Below are positions 34,673 to 44,327 of a stretch of DNA of 64,000 bases, piece after piece. The stretch's first letter is position 1. Each line of letters starts with the position of its first letter. The DNA is from Salinisphaeraceae bacterium. GTDB taxonomy: Bacteria; Pseudomonadota; Gammaproteobacteria; Nevskiales; Salinisphaeraceae. The stretch is taken from contig NYTH01000033.1 in assembly GCA_002683405.1 (NCBI GenBank), positions 141,008-205,007 on the forward strand, given 5' to 3'. Made by a program: the position numbers and the translations under genes. The notes under the pieces were generated by a model, which saw only the letters and a list, made by a program, of their open reading frames with translations, was not told the origin of the DNA and made no database searches.

Positions 34673-35683
34673 ATGAAAAGCCCTGCCCTGATTTCGAAAG
34701 GCCTGCTTGCCCTGGCAGCCGGCCTGCTTGCCGGTCCTGCTTCGGCTGCGGCCCCGGCCGCCGACGAGCCGCTGCGCCATTTCAACCAGAACCCGCTGGT
34801 GCAGGTGTACGGGCTGCCGCTCATGCGCCAGGCCGGGCTGCTGGAGAACGGCGAGACGGACATGGCGTTTCTGGTGGATTTCAGCAGCCATTACATCAGC
34901 GACAACGGCAGCCAGGAGCGTCTGATTCTCGACGGCGAAACCACGCGGGTGGCGTTCACGCTGGCGCAGGGGCTGCCGGGCGGCTTCGAGGCCAGCATCG
35001 AGCTGCCGTTCGTGCAGCATGATGCAGGCTTTGCGGACAGCTTCATCGACAACTGGCACGATTTCTTCAGCCTGTCCGATGGCGGCCGCAGCGACGGCCC
35101 GCGCGACCGTTTCCTGTTCCGCTACGAACGCAACGGCCAGACGCTGCTGAACGTGGACGACGAACCCTCGGGCCTGGGCGACATTCGGCTGGGGCTGGGC
35201 TGGCAGCCTGAACTGTCGGCCCGTTTCGACACCTCGGTGCATCTGACGCTGGACCTGCCCACGGGTGACGCCGACAAGCTGACCGGCAACGAATCGCTGG
35301 ACGCGGCCATCTGGTCGGTCATCACGCTGCGTGACTTTCTGTTGCCGGGCCTCACCGGCACCGCGGCCCTGGGCGGGCTGTTCACCGGCGAAGGCGAGAT
35401 ACTGGCCGACCAGCGCAGCACCGAGGCGGCCTTTGGCTGGCTGGCGCTGGCCTATAACTGGACGCCAACCGTCAGCACCAAGCTGCAGTTGTACAGCCAC
35501 AGCCCGCTGTATGAAGACAGCGCTTTCGATGCGCTGGAGGGCGTGGCCGCCCAGGGCATGGCGGCGGTGGGCTGGCGCTGCGCACCGCAGACCGTCGTCG
35601 ATTTCGGCATCAGCGAGGATCTGAACACCGAGGCCTCGCCCGACGTGACCTTCCATCTGACCCTGCGTCAAGGCCTGAACTGA
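34673..35683 (+). CDS. DUF3187 family protein
   Basis: 336 residues with a signal peptide ending near GPASAAA. FNQNPLVQVYGLPLMRQAGL is the DUF3187 opening; regular amphipathic strands with Gly turns follow (LGDIRLGLGWQPELSARFDTS) and the chain ends in LTLRQGLN. The pattern is an outer-membrane beta-barrel of unknown role. The 233 bases upstream hold no gene I can support. Confidence 0.8.
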   Translation: MKSPALISKGLLALAAGLLAGPASAAAPAADEPLRHFNQNPLVQVYGLPLMRQAGLLENGETDMAFLVDFSSHYISDNGSQERLILDGETTRVAFTLAQGLPGGFEASIELPFVQHDAGFADSFIDNWHDFFSLSDGGRSDGPRDRFLFRYERNGQTLLNVDDEPSGLGDIRLGLGWQPELSARFDTSVHLTLDLPTGDADKLTGNESLDAAIWSVITLRDFLLPGLTGTAALGGLFTGEGEILADQRSTEAAFGWLALAYNWTPTVSTKLQLYSHSPLYEDSAFDALEGVAAQGMAAVGWRCAPQTVVDFGISEDLNTEASPDVTFHLTLRQGLN

Positions 35684-35760
35684 CGCTTCTTCGCGGCGTC
35701 TGCGAGAAGGCAGGCCGGGGGTTTGCTATGGTGCGGGGCATGTACGAGAAGGAATTCCCC

Positions 35761-36852
<1,092 letters not shown>

Positions 36853-37061
36853 TGACGCTCACCGCACTCCGGCCTGGCTGATACCGACAAATCGGTTCCT
36901 GTAGATACCTTATCCCCCCCCAAAAAAACGCCGGATTCTGCTACGCGGCATCCGGTCTGCGGGCCGGTTGTCGTAAGCTGGAGGGAGCGCGCAACGCGTA
37001 TTCCGGCGAGTTTCGGGACGCGACTCGCCAGGTCATAAAAGCCGGCCTTCTGACCATCGCC

Positions 37062-37176
37062 CTACGACAAGCTCCCTTCGACAGGCTCCCTTCGACAGGC
37101 TCAGGGTGAACGGGCTGGGATTGGGGTTCTTGGTTGGGTTGGCACCGTTCGGGCTGAGCTTGTCCAAGCCCGGCTT
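37062..37176. repeat. Intergenic palindromic repeat (CCCTTCGACAGGCTC type)
   Basis: Near-direct copies of CTCCCTTCGACAGGCTC at about 37069-37103 lead into CAGGGTGAACGG, and an inverted partner GTTCGGGCTGAGCTTGTC lies at 37147-37165. The two can pair as a hairpin. Repeats of this type are scattered between genes in many gamma- and betaproteobacteria. This is most of the 469-base gap before imuA; I see no gene in it. Confidence 0.65.
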
Positions 37177-37290
37177 TCTGCCCGAGCAGCCCCGGCGAGC
37201 CGGGCTCGGCCGCTGTCTTCGATAGCGCAAAACATCCATCACAACGTATTTCACCAGACACTGGGCAGGCTTTTTCGACTGATGTATAAA

Positions 37291-37306
37291 CTGTATTTAT
37301 ATACAC
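37291..37306. promoter_or_regulatory. LexA (SOS) box of the imuA operon
   Basis: CTGTATTTATATACAC matches the E. coli LexA consensus CTGTATATATATACAG at 14 of 16 positions. It sits 15 bases before the imuA start and overlaps AT-rich promoter sequence (TATAAA at 37285-37290). It should repress imuA-imuB-dnaE2 until DNA damage. Confidence 0.88.
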
Positions 37307-37321
37307 TTTCCATGGTCGCTC

Positions 37322-38023
37322 ATGAGCCGCTCTTCCCTCTCCAACCTGCTGCAGAATCAAGCCCTCTGGCGCGCTTCGGAGGGCGCCACGCTGGGCGCGT
37401 CGGCCAGCGACTGGGGCGCGCTGGATGCGCAATTGCCGGGCGGCGGCTTTCCCACGGGCGCGGTGACCGAAATTCTCTGCCAGCGTCCCGGCAGCGGTGA
37501 ACTCGGCCTGCTGCTGCCGCTGCTCGCCCGTCTGACGCAGGCGGACAACCGCCGCCAGGCGGCGCTGATCTGCCCGGCTTTCCCGCCCTATGGCCCGGGC
37601 CTGGCGGCGGCCGGCATCGACCTGCGCCGCTTTCTGATCATCAACAGCTTTGAAGCGGCCGACGCCCTCTGGAGCGCCGAGCAGTGCCTGGCCTCGGGGC
37701 TGTTTTCGGCGCTGATGCTGCAGGGCGCCAGCGATACGGCCCATATTCGCCGCCTGCAGCTGGCGGCCCGCGATGCCGACGCCATGGTCTTCAGCTTCCG
37801 ACCGCTGTCTGCTGCCAGACGCCCCTCGCCCGCCGCGCTGCGGCTGCAGCTTGAACCCGGCCAGACCGGCCCGACGCTGACCATTCTCAAATGCCGTGGC
37901 CCGGCGGGTTCGCAGGTCCAGCTCGCGCAGGACGAATACGGTCGGGCGGCGTCTGCAGCAGCCACCACCTATCCCACAGCGCCGGACAGCCAGCTGCGCC
38001 CCCGGCTTTCCGTGGTGTCGTGA
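37322..38023 (+). CDS. imuA: Translesion synthesis protein ImuA
   Basis: 233 residues, RecA-like fold without a clean Walker A (GGGFPTGAVTEILCQRPGSG). Matches the SulA/RecA-like ImuA found ahead of imuB and dnaE2 in proteobacteria that lack umuDC. The N-terminal helix LSNLLQNQALWRASEG and the middle segment RRFLIINSFEAADALWSAEQ fit. ImuA supports assembly of the mutasome with ImuB and DnaE2. The last bases overlap imuB (GTGA), and a LexA box lies just upstream. Confidence 0.92.
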   Translation: MSRSSLSNLLQNQALWRASEGATLGASASDWGALDAQLPGGGFPTGAVTEILCQRPGSGELGLLLPLLARLTQADNRRQAALICPAFPPYGPGLAAAGIDLRRFLIINSFEAADALWSAEQCLASGLFSALMLQGASDTAHIRRLQLAARDADAMVFSFRPLSAARRPSPAALRLQLEPGQTGPTLTILKCRGPAGSQVQLAQDEYGRAASAAATTYPTAPDSQLRPRLSVVS

Positions 38024-39441
38024 AAAAGTCGACCGGCTCCTTATGGCTCTGTCTGCATCTGCCCCGGCTGGCGCTGGATGCGCTGATGCGCGGGCAGAGC
38101 CGGGGCGAAGCCGAAACCTGCATCGCCATCGCCGACACCGCGGGCAACCGGCGCACGCTCATCTGCGTGAACAACGCCGCCGCTGCAGCCGGCCTGCAGA
38201 CGGGGCTGACGGCCACCACCGCCCGCAGCCTGGTCCCCGGCCTGATCATTCGCCAGCGCCGGCTGCGGCTGGAAGCGCTGGCCCTGCACAGCCTGGCCGG
38301 CTGGTGTCAGCAATACACGGCGTTCGTGCATCTGCCGGGCCCGCCGCCGGAACCCGGCGCCGGCCGGCTGCTGCTGGAAGTGGGTGGCAGCCGCAAGCTG
38401 TTTGGCGATCTGGCCCGGCTGCACGAGCAGATCAGTCGCGGACTGCAGGCCCTGGGCTACGACATGGCCAGCGGCGGCTCACGCACCCCCGAGGCGGCCA
38501 TGCTGCGGGCCCGCAGCGGCTCGCAAAAGCCCTTTTCGCAATTGCCGCTGGGCCTGCTGGAGTTGCCCGGCCCGGCGCTTGAGTCGCTGCAGCACGCCGG
38601 CCTGAAAAGCATTGGCGAAGTCCTCGCCCTGCCCCGCGATGCGCTGGCCCGCCGGCATGGACCGGCCTGCCTGGCTTACCTGGACCGACTCACCGGCCGC
38701 CAGCCTGACCCGCTCACGCCCTGGCGCAGTCGGCCCCGGCATCGCGCCATCGTGGAGTTTCCGGGCGCGGTGGAGAACACGCAGGCGCTGATCTTCCCGC
38801 TGCGCCGCCTGCTGGATGAATTGCAGGGCGTGCTGCGCGGCCGGGACGCGGCGATTCAGTCGCTCACGCTGACGCTGAGTCACCCCGACCATCCCGCCAC
38901 GCAGTTACCCGTCAAGCTGGCGGCGCCCAGCCGGGCCGCGCGGCATCTGGAAAGCCTGCTGCGGGAAAAGCTGGACGCACTGGAACTGAAAGCGCCGGTC
39001 GACGGCCTGCAGATCGACAGCGGCCGCTTTGTCCCTTACAGCGCCCGGCAGGGCGATCTGTTCGACAGCCACGGCGCCGAACACGAGGCCTGGGCCACCC
39101 TGCTGGATCGACTCCGCAATCGACTGGGTCATGAAGCGGCCGGCTATCTGCACTGCCGAGGAGACCATCGCCCCGAGCGGGCCAGCCAGCTCTTGAGCGA
39201 ACCCGCCACCGAAGCGGTGACCACCACGCTGAATCGCCCCGTCTGGTTTCTGCCCCGGCCCGAGGCGCTGGCCGCTCAGCCCAATCTGCTGACCGGCCCG
39301 GAGCGTATTGAAGCCGGCTGGTGGCAGCGCGAAATGCGGCGCGACTACTTCATGGCCCGCGACGCGCAGGGCCGCCGCATGTGGGTGTATCGCGATCTGA
39401 CCCAGCCGGCGTGCTGGTATGTGCATGGATATTTTGGATAA
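38020..39441 (+). CDS. imuB: ImuB, inactive Y-family polymerase-like adaptor
   Basis: 473 residues starting at GTG in the four-base overlap with imuA. The Y-family fold is recognisable (LFGDLARLHEQISRGLQALG, GLKSIGEVLALPRDALARRHG), but the N-terminal catalytic acid motif of a real polymerase is replaced by LCLHLPRLALDAL. Loss of catalytic acids is the rule for ImuB, which acts as the hub linking DnaE2, ImuA and the beta clamp. The next gene starts 24 bases downstream. Confidence 0.92.
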   Translation: MKKSTGSLWLCLHLPRLALDALMRGQSRGEAETCIAIADTAGNRRTLICVNNAAAAAGLQTGLTATTARSLVPGLIIRQRRLRLEALALHSLAGWCQQYTAFVHLPGPPPEPGAGRLLLEVGGSRKLFGDLARLHEQISRGLQALGYDMASGGSRTPEAAMLRARSGSQKPFSQLPLGLLELPGPALESLQHAGLKSIGEVLALPRDALARRHGPACLAYLDRLTGRQPDPLTPWRSRPRHRAIVEFPGAVENTQALIFPLRRLLDELQGVLRGRDAAIQSLTLTLSHPDHPATQLPVKLAAPSRAARHLESLLREKLDALELKAPVDGLQIDSGRFVPYSARQGDLFDSHGAEHEAWATLLDRLRNRLGHEAAGYLHCRGDHRPERASQLLSEPATEAVTTTLNRPVWFLPRPEALAAQPNLLTGPERIEAGWWQREMRRDYFMARDAQGRRMWVYRDLTQPACWYVHGYFG

Positions 39442-39465
39442 CGCCTGCCATGCGCGTATCAATTC

Positions 39466-42400
39466 ATGCTCTATACCGAACTCCATTGCCTGACCAATTT
39501 CTCCTTCCAGCGGGGCGCTTCGCACGCGGATGAATTGGTAAAACAGGCCGTGGCTCTGGATTATGCCGGGCTGGCCATTACCGACGAATGTTCGTTTGCC
39601 GGCAGCGCGCGGGCCCATCTGGCCTGCAAGGAACTGACCGATGCCGGGCTTGTCGACCCGGGTTTTCGACTCATTCACGGCACGGAAATACAGCTTGCCG
39701 ACGGGCCAAAGATTCTGCTGCTGGCCTGCCATCATGCCGGTTACACCCGGCTGTGCCAGCTGATCACGCAAGGCCGTATGGCGGCGAACAAGGGTCATTA
39801 CCACCTGACCCGCGCCGACCTGGAAACCCTGCCGCCGGACGACTGCCTGGCCATTTACATCCCCCCGCGCCCGGTGCCCGATCCCGATATCCGTCTTGAT
39901 GAGCTGGCCTGGATGCATGACCTCTGCTCGCCCGAAAGCCTGTGGATTGCCGTGGAATTGCATCGTGGCCAGGACGACGCCCGACATCTGGCAGACCTGC
40001 GCGCACTGGCCGCTGCCAGCGGCATCCCGCTGGTTGCAGCAGGCGATGTCCACATGCACAAGCGCAACCGCCGCGCACTGCAAGATGTGATGACGGCCCT
40101 GCGCAGCGGCAAGACCGTCGCCACCGCGGGCACCGACCTGTTTCCCAATGGCGAGCGTTATCTGCGCAGCCGGCAACGGCTAGCGGCCATCTATCCCACC
40201 GACCTGCTGGAGCAAACGGCCCTGCTGGCACAGCGCTGCGAATTCTCCTTATCTGAACTGGCCTATGAGTATCCCTACGAACTCGTGCCAGAAGGCGTTG
40301 AGCCCGAAGACCATCTACGCCGCCGCACCGAAGCAGGCGCCGCCTGGCGCTGGCCGCAGGGCGAACCGCCCAAGGTACGTGAGCAGATCGAGCGGGAACT
40401 CGCCCTCATCCACGAGATGGGCTACGAGCACTACTTCCTCACCGTGCACGACATCGTCGCCTTCGCCCGCAGCCAGCACATTCTCTGTCAGGGCCGCGGC
40501 TCGGCGGCCAACTCGGCGGTGTGCTACTGCCTGGGTATTACCGAGGTCGACCCCTCGAAACGCGACATGCTGTTCGAGCGTTTCATCTCAAGAGAACGCA
40601 ACGAGCCGCCAGATATCGACGTGGACTTCGAGCACGAGCGGCGCGAAGAGGTTATCCAGTACATCTACCGCAAGTACGGCCGCGACCGCGCCGCGCTGGC
40701 CGCCACGGTCATCAGCTACCGGCCGCGCTCGGCCATCCGCGACGTGGGCAAGGCGCTGGGCTTTGGTGCGGATGCCATCGACGCGCTGGCCAAATCGCTG
40801 TCGTGGTGGGAGTCGATGGAAGACCTGAAGAATCGACTCATGGAGGCCGGCTTCGATCCCGCCGAACAGCGCATCGGGCAACTCATGCGGCTGGTGCACG
40901 AGATTCTCGGTTTTCCCCGACATCTGTCGCAGCACGTGGGCGGCTTCGTGCTCTCGGAAAAGCCGCTGCATCGTCTGGTGCCGGTGGAAAACGCGTCCAT
41001 GGCCGACCGCAGCATCATCCAGTGGGACAAGGATGATCTGGAAGCCCTCGGCCTGCTCAAGGTCGACGTGCTGGCGCTGGGCATGCTCTCCTGCATCCGC
41101 CGCTGCTTTGATCTGATTGCCGGCTTTCGCGGCAAGCGCCACAACATGGCCAGCCTGCCCGCCGGCGACACCGCCACCTACGACATGATCTGCGCGGCCG
41201 ACACCATCGGCGTGTTCCAGATCGAATCCCGAGCCCAGATGAGCATGCTCCCGCGGCTGCGGCCCCGGAAATTCTTCGACCTGGTCATTGAAGTCGCCAT
41301 CGTCCGCCCCGGCCCCATTCAGGGCGGCATGGTGCATCCCTATTTGCGCCGGCGGCAGGGGCTGGACCCGGTCACCTATCCCAGCGACGCGCTGAAGGAA
41401 GTGCTGGAACGCACGCTGGGCGTGCCGCTGTTTCAGGAACAGGTGATGCAGATCGCCATGGTCGCCGCCGGTTACACGGCCGGCGAGGCCGACAAGCTGC
41501 GCCGCGACATGGCCGCCTGGAAACGCAAGGGCGGGCTGGAGCCGCATCGCGAAAAGATCACGCAAGGCATGCTCGAACGCGGTTACGACACCGATTTTGC
41601 CGACCGCATCTTCGAGCAGATCAAGGGCTTTGGCAGCTACGGCTTTCCCGAATCCCACGCCGTGAGTTTCGCCCTGCTGGTGTACGTGTCCTGCTGGCTC
41701 AAATGCCACGAGCCCGCCGCCTTTGCTGCCGCGCTCATCAACAGCCAGCCCATGGGCTTTTACGCCCCGGCGCAGATCATTGCCGACGCGCGTCGCCACA
41801 ACGTGGAAGTCCGCCCCGCCGACGTGCAGCAATCCGCCTGGGACTGCACGCTGGAATCCCGGCCCGACCGCGAGCCCGCCATCCGCCTGGGTCTGCGGCT
41901 GGTCAAAGGCCTGGCCGAAGATGCCGGCCACCGCATCATCGCCGCGCGCGCCCAGGCCGTGTTTGCCAGCATGGACGACCTGATCCACCGCGCCGCGCTC
42001 GACCGCCATGCCCGCAAGGCCCTGTCCCGCGCCGATGCCCTGCGCAGCCTGGCCGGCCACCGCCATCGCGCCCACTGGCAAACCGCCGGCGCCGAAATCT
42101 TGCCTGGCCTGCTCGCCGGCACCGCCGCCCGCGAAACCGACCTGCCGCTGCCCGCCCCCAGCGAAGCACAGGACGTGCTGGCCGACTACGCCAGCACCGG
42201 CCTCACCCTGCGCCGCCACCCGCTGGCCCTGCTGCGACCCATGCTCAGAAAGAAGGGCGCGCTCACCACCACCGAATACGAGCAGCAGCAACACAACAGC
42301 CCCGTCACCGTCGCCGGCCTGGTTACCACCCGCCAGCGCCCCGGCACCGCCAAGGGCGTGATCTTTTTAACCCTGGAAGACGAAACCGGCCCGCTGAACG

Positions 42401-42579
42401 TGATCGTCTGGAAGGACATCTACCAGCAATACCGCCGCGAAATCCTCGGCGGCAAGCTGCTGCTCATCAAGGGAAAGATCCAGCGCGCCGGCGAAGTACG
42501 CCACTGCATCGCACTGCAGGTCGAGGATGGCTCGGCCTGGGTGGGGCAGCTGGAAACCGCGTCGCGGGATTTTCACTGA
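39466..42579 (+). CDS. dnaE2: Error-prone DNA polymerase DnaE2 (ImuC)
   Basis: 1037 residues. PHP domain at the start (LHCLTNFSFQRGASHADELV), C-family palm with ILCQGRGSAANSAVCYCLGI and PDIDVDFEHERREEVI (catalytic acids), thumb and fingers, then an OB fold near residue 940 (VTVAGLVTTRQRPGTAKGVI). The length is that of DnaE2, shorter than replicative DnaE. It performs mutagenic lesion bypass as part of the SOS mutasome. Last gene of the LexA-controlled cassette. Confidence 0.95.
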   Translation: MLYTELHCLTNFSFQRGASHADELVKQAVALDYAGLAITDECSFAGSARAHLACKELTDAGLVDPGFRLIHGTEIQLADGPKILLLACHHAGYTRLCQLITQGRMAANKGHYHLTRADLETLPPDDCLAIYIPPRPVPDPDIRLDELAWMHDLCSPESLWIAVELHRGQDDARHLADLRALAAASGIPLVAAGDVHMHKRNRRALQDVMTALRSGKTVATAGTDLFPNGERYLRSRQRLAAIYPTDLLEQTALLAQRCEFSLSELAYEYPYELVPEGVEPEDHLRRRTEAGAAWRWPQGEPPKVREQIERELALIHEMGYEHYFLTVHDIVAFARSQHILCQGRGSAANSAVCYCLGITEVDPSKRDMLFERFISRERNEPPDIDVDFEHERREEVIQYIYRKYGRDRAALAATVISYRPRSAIRDVGKALGFGADAIDALAKSLSWWESMEDLKNRLMEAGFDPAEQRIGQLMRLVHEILGFPRHLSQHVGGFVLSEKPLHRLVPVENASMADRSIIQWDKDDLEALGLLKVDVLALGMLSCIRRCFDLIAGFRGKRHNMASLPAGDTATYDMICAADTIGVFQIESRAQMSMLPRLRPRKFFDLVIEVAIVRPGPIQGGMVHPYLRRRQGLDPVTYPSDALKEVLERTLGVPLFQEQVMQIAMVAAGYTAGEADKLRRDMAAWKRKGGLEPHREKITQGMLERGYDTDFADRIFEQIKGFGSYGFPESHAVSFALLVYVSCWLKCHEPAAFAAALINSQPMGFYAPAQIIADARRHNVEVRPADVQQSAWDCTLESRPDREPAIRLGLRLVKGLAEDAGHRIIAARAQAVFASMDDLIHRAALDRHARKALSRADALRSLAGHRHRAHWQTAGAEILPGLLAGTAARETDLPLPAPSEAQDVLADYASTGLTLRRHPLALLRPMLRKKGALTTTEYEQQQHNSPVTVAGLVTTRQRPGTAKGVIFLTLEDETGPLNVIVWKDIYQQYRREILGGKLLLIKGKIQRAGEVRHCIALQVEDGSAWVGQLETASRDFH

Positions 42580-42620
42580 CAAGCGGGCATTGCTTGACGG
42601 CAGCGGCCTGCCGCCGGCAG

Positions 42621-42644
42621 AATAGACCGACTAATCAGTCTATT
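42621..42644. promoter_or_regulatory. Operator of the TetR regulator (NemR-box-like palindrome)
   Basis: AATAGAC-N10-GTCTATT is a near-perfect inverted repeat with inner GACT-AATC-AGTC. It resembles TAGACC-N8-GGTCTA operators of NemR/AcuR-type regulators. It ends six bases before the regulator start, so autorepression is likely. Confidence 0.8.
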
Positions 42645-42649
42645 TGAGT

Positions 42650-43210
42650 ATGAGCAAGCGCGACCAGATTCTGCAAACCGCCGTCGAGCTGTTCGTCCGC
42701 CAGGGGGTGGAGAACACGCCCACGTCCCAGATCAGCAAGGTTTCGGGCGTGGCGACCGGCACACTGTTCCATCATTTCCCCACCAAGGAAGCGCTGGTGC
42801 GTGCGCTGGTGCTGGAAACCAAGGCCTCGCTGCACGCGCGCGTGGCCGAGGCGCTGAGCGAATCAGGCGGCTTCAAACCCGCCCTGCAGGCCATGTGGGC
42901 GGCGCAAATACGCTGGGCCATGGCCCATCCGGCGCTGTTTCGCTTCAAGACCCGAATGGAAACACTGGTCGATATCGATGCGCAGACCCGCGCCGAGCTG
43001 GACGCCATGTGGGGCGAGATTCTCGGTTTCATCGCCTCCGGCATGGCGAACGGCCAGTTCAAGACCATGCCGGAGGATTATCTGTTCGGCGCGCTGAACG
43101 CCCAGGTGGCGTTTGCGGCGGAATACTTCATCGAGAATCCGAAGGCGTTCGCGGATGACCGGCTTCGCGACCAGGCGTTCGAATCGGCCTGGGCCAGCGT
43201 GGCCGCGTAA
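42650..43210 (+). CDS. TetR/AcrR family transcriptional regulator
   Basis: 186 residues. The N-terminal helix-turn-helix is KRDQILQTAVELFVRQGVEN...QISKVSGVATGTLFHHFPTKEALV, the TetR signature. The C-terminal ligand domain is helical and has no close family mark. A palindromic operator overlaps its promoter (42621-42644) and a related half-conserved site precedes the next gene, so it likely controls both. I use the ATG at 42650; the TTG two codons earlier lies in the operator. Ligand perhaps an electrophile or quinone, by analogy with NemR only. Confidence 0.88.
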   Translation: MSKRDQILQTAVELFVRQGVENTPTSQISKVSGVATGTLFHHFPTKEALVRALVLETKASLHARVAEALSESGGFKPALQAMWAAQIRWAMAHPALFRFKTRMETLVDIDAQTRAELDAMWGEILGFIASGMANGQFKTMPEDYLFGALNAQVAFAAEYFIENPKAFADDRLRDQAFESAWASVAA

Positions 43211-43229
43211 TTTTATTTGCACGACAACC

Positions 43230-43247
43230 CGACTGAGCAGTCAGTCT
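43230..43247. promoter_or_regulatory. Second regulator half-site before the dehydrogenase gene
   Basis: CGACTGAGCAGTCAGTCT shares CGACTNANCAGTC with the operator at 42621-42644. It lies about 20 bases before the start of the short-chain dehydrogenase gene, ahead of its Shine-Dalgarno AGGAG. Confidence 0.55.
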
Positions 43248-43265
43248 GAACCAGGAGTTCAACGC

Positions 43266-44060
43266 ATGAGCCAATCCCAGCAGAACAAATGGGCGCTGAT
43301 CACGGGCGCCTCCAGCGGTATCGGTCTGGAGCTGGCGCGGATACACGCCGCCGCCGGCGGTCATCTGGCCATCGCGGCGCGGCGAGAATCAAAACTCGCC
43401 GAACTCAAGGAAGAACTGGAGGGGCGACACGGCGTGAAGGTCATGACCTTCGCCTGCGATCTGTCCCGGCCGGGCGCCGCCACGCAGCTGTATGAAGACA
43501 TCAAGGCCGCCAGTATCAAGGTGGACTACCTGATCAACAATGCCGGATTCGGCGGGCACGGCAAATTTCACGAGCGGGACTGGGAGGCCGATGCGCAGAT
43601 GATCAACCTAAACATCCTCGCGCTGGCCGAACTCACCCGCCGCTTCCTGCCCGATTTCGTGGCCCGCAACAGCGGCCGGATACTCAACGTGTCGTCCACG
43701 GCGGGCGAAGTCCCGGGGCCGCTGCAGGCCGTGTACTACGCCAGCAAGGCTTTCGTGACTTCGTTCAGTAACGCGATTGCCGAAGAATTGAGCGACACGA
43801 ACATCACCGTGACCAGCCTGAAGCCGGGCTATACGGAAACCGAGTTTGCCGACGCCGCCCATCTGCGTAGCACCCGGCTCGTGTCCGGCGGTGGCGCCAC
43901 GGCGGCCTCGGTCGCGCAGGACGGTTACGACGCCATGCTCGCCGGCCAGCTCAACCGCATCTCGGGCATGGGCCTGTCGCAGCGCATTCAGCTGGCCATG
44001 GCGCCCATGGCACCCCGAAAAATGCTGCTCAAGCAGATTCGCCAACTACAGGAAGGCTAG
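43266..44060 (+). CDS. Short-chain dehydrogenase/reductase (SDR)
   Basis: 264 residues. Classical SDR: NAD(P) motif TGASSGIG at the N-terminus, NNAG in DYLINNAGFGG, catalytic Ser in ILNVSSTAGEV and the YxxxK pair in VYYASKAFV. CCAGGAGTT precedes the ATG at 43266. It follows the TetR gene in the same direction, 55 bases apart, with a related operator between them, so it is probably the regulator's target. Substrate unknown. Confidence 0.9.
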   Translation: MSQSQQNKWALITGASSGIGLELARIHAAAGGHLAIAARRESKLAELKEELEGRHGVKVMTFACDLSRPGAATQLYEDIKAASIKVDYLINNAGFGGHGKFHERDWEADAQMINLNILALAELTRRFLPDFVARNSGRILNVSSTAGEVPGPLQAVYYASKAFVTSFSNAIAEELSDTNITVTSLKPGYTETEFADAAHLRSTRLVSGGGATAASVAQDGYDAMLAGQLNRISGMGLSQRIQLAMAPMAPRKMLLKQIRQLQEG

Positions 44061-44218
44061 CCCAGATTTTTCACGAGGGCGATTGGCGCGGGCTCATAAA
44101 TTACTGATATAAATGAGAAAACACGACGTCAAAAGATATTTTCGTCGGTGCAGCTTGGATTCCGCGCCAATCTATCGCGGTGCCTTACGTTTCTCGCGGC
44201 GTATCGCTTGTCTTTCAC

Positions 44219-44246
44219 GCAAACCCTAGCTACGGCTAGGATTTGC
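44219..44246. other. Inverted repeat upstream of the second SDR gene
   Basis: GCAAA-C-CCTAGC-TACG-GCTAGG-A-TTTGC: 11 paired bases on each side of a four-base loop, interrupted by one mismatch. No T run follows. It sits 80 bases before the SDR start, in an otherwise empty 267-base gap, and could be an operator or RNA hairpin. Confidence 0.6.
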
Positions 44247-44327
44247 GCTCCAAGACTGCGCGCTACTTGCTGCGAATTCGCAAATCACTCGCGATCCCTC
44301 ATGAAATATCCGGGCAAGGACAAGATC

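Noticed and set aside
36941..37744. 267-codon minus-strand frame across the imuA promoter
   Set aside because: It covers a palindromic repeat, the LexA box and half of imuA; nothing in it resembles a protein family.
40588..42294. 568-codon minus-strand frame opposite dnaE2
   Set aside because: Antisense of conserved polymerase motifs; composition is Gly/Ala/Val/His-rich as expected for a shadow frame.
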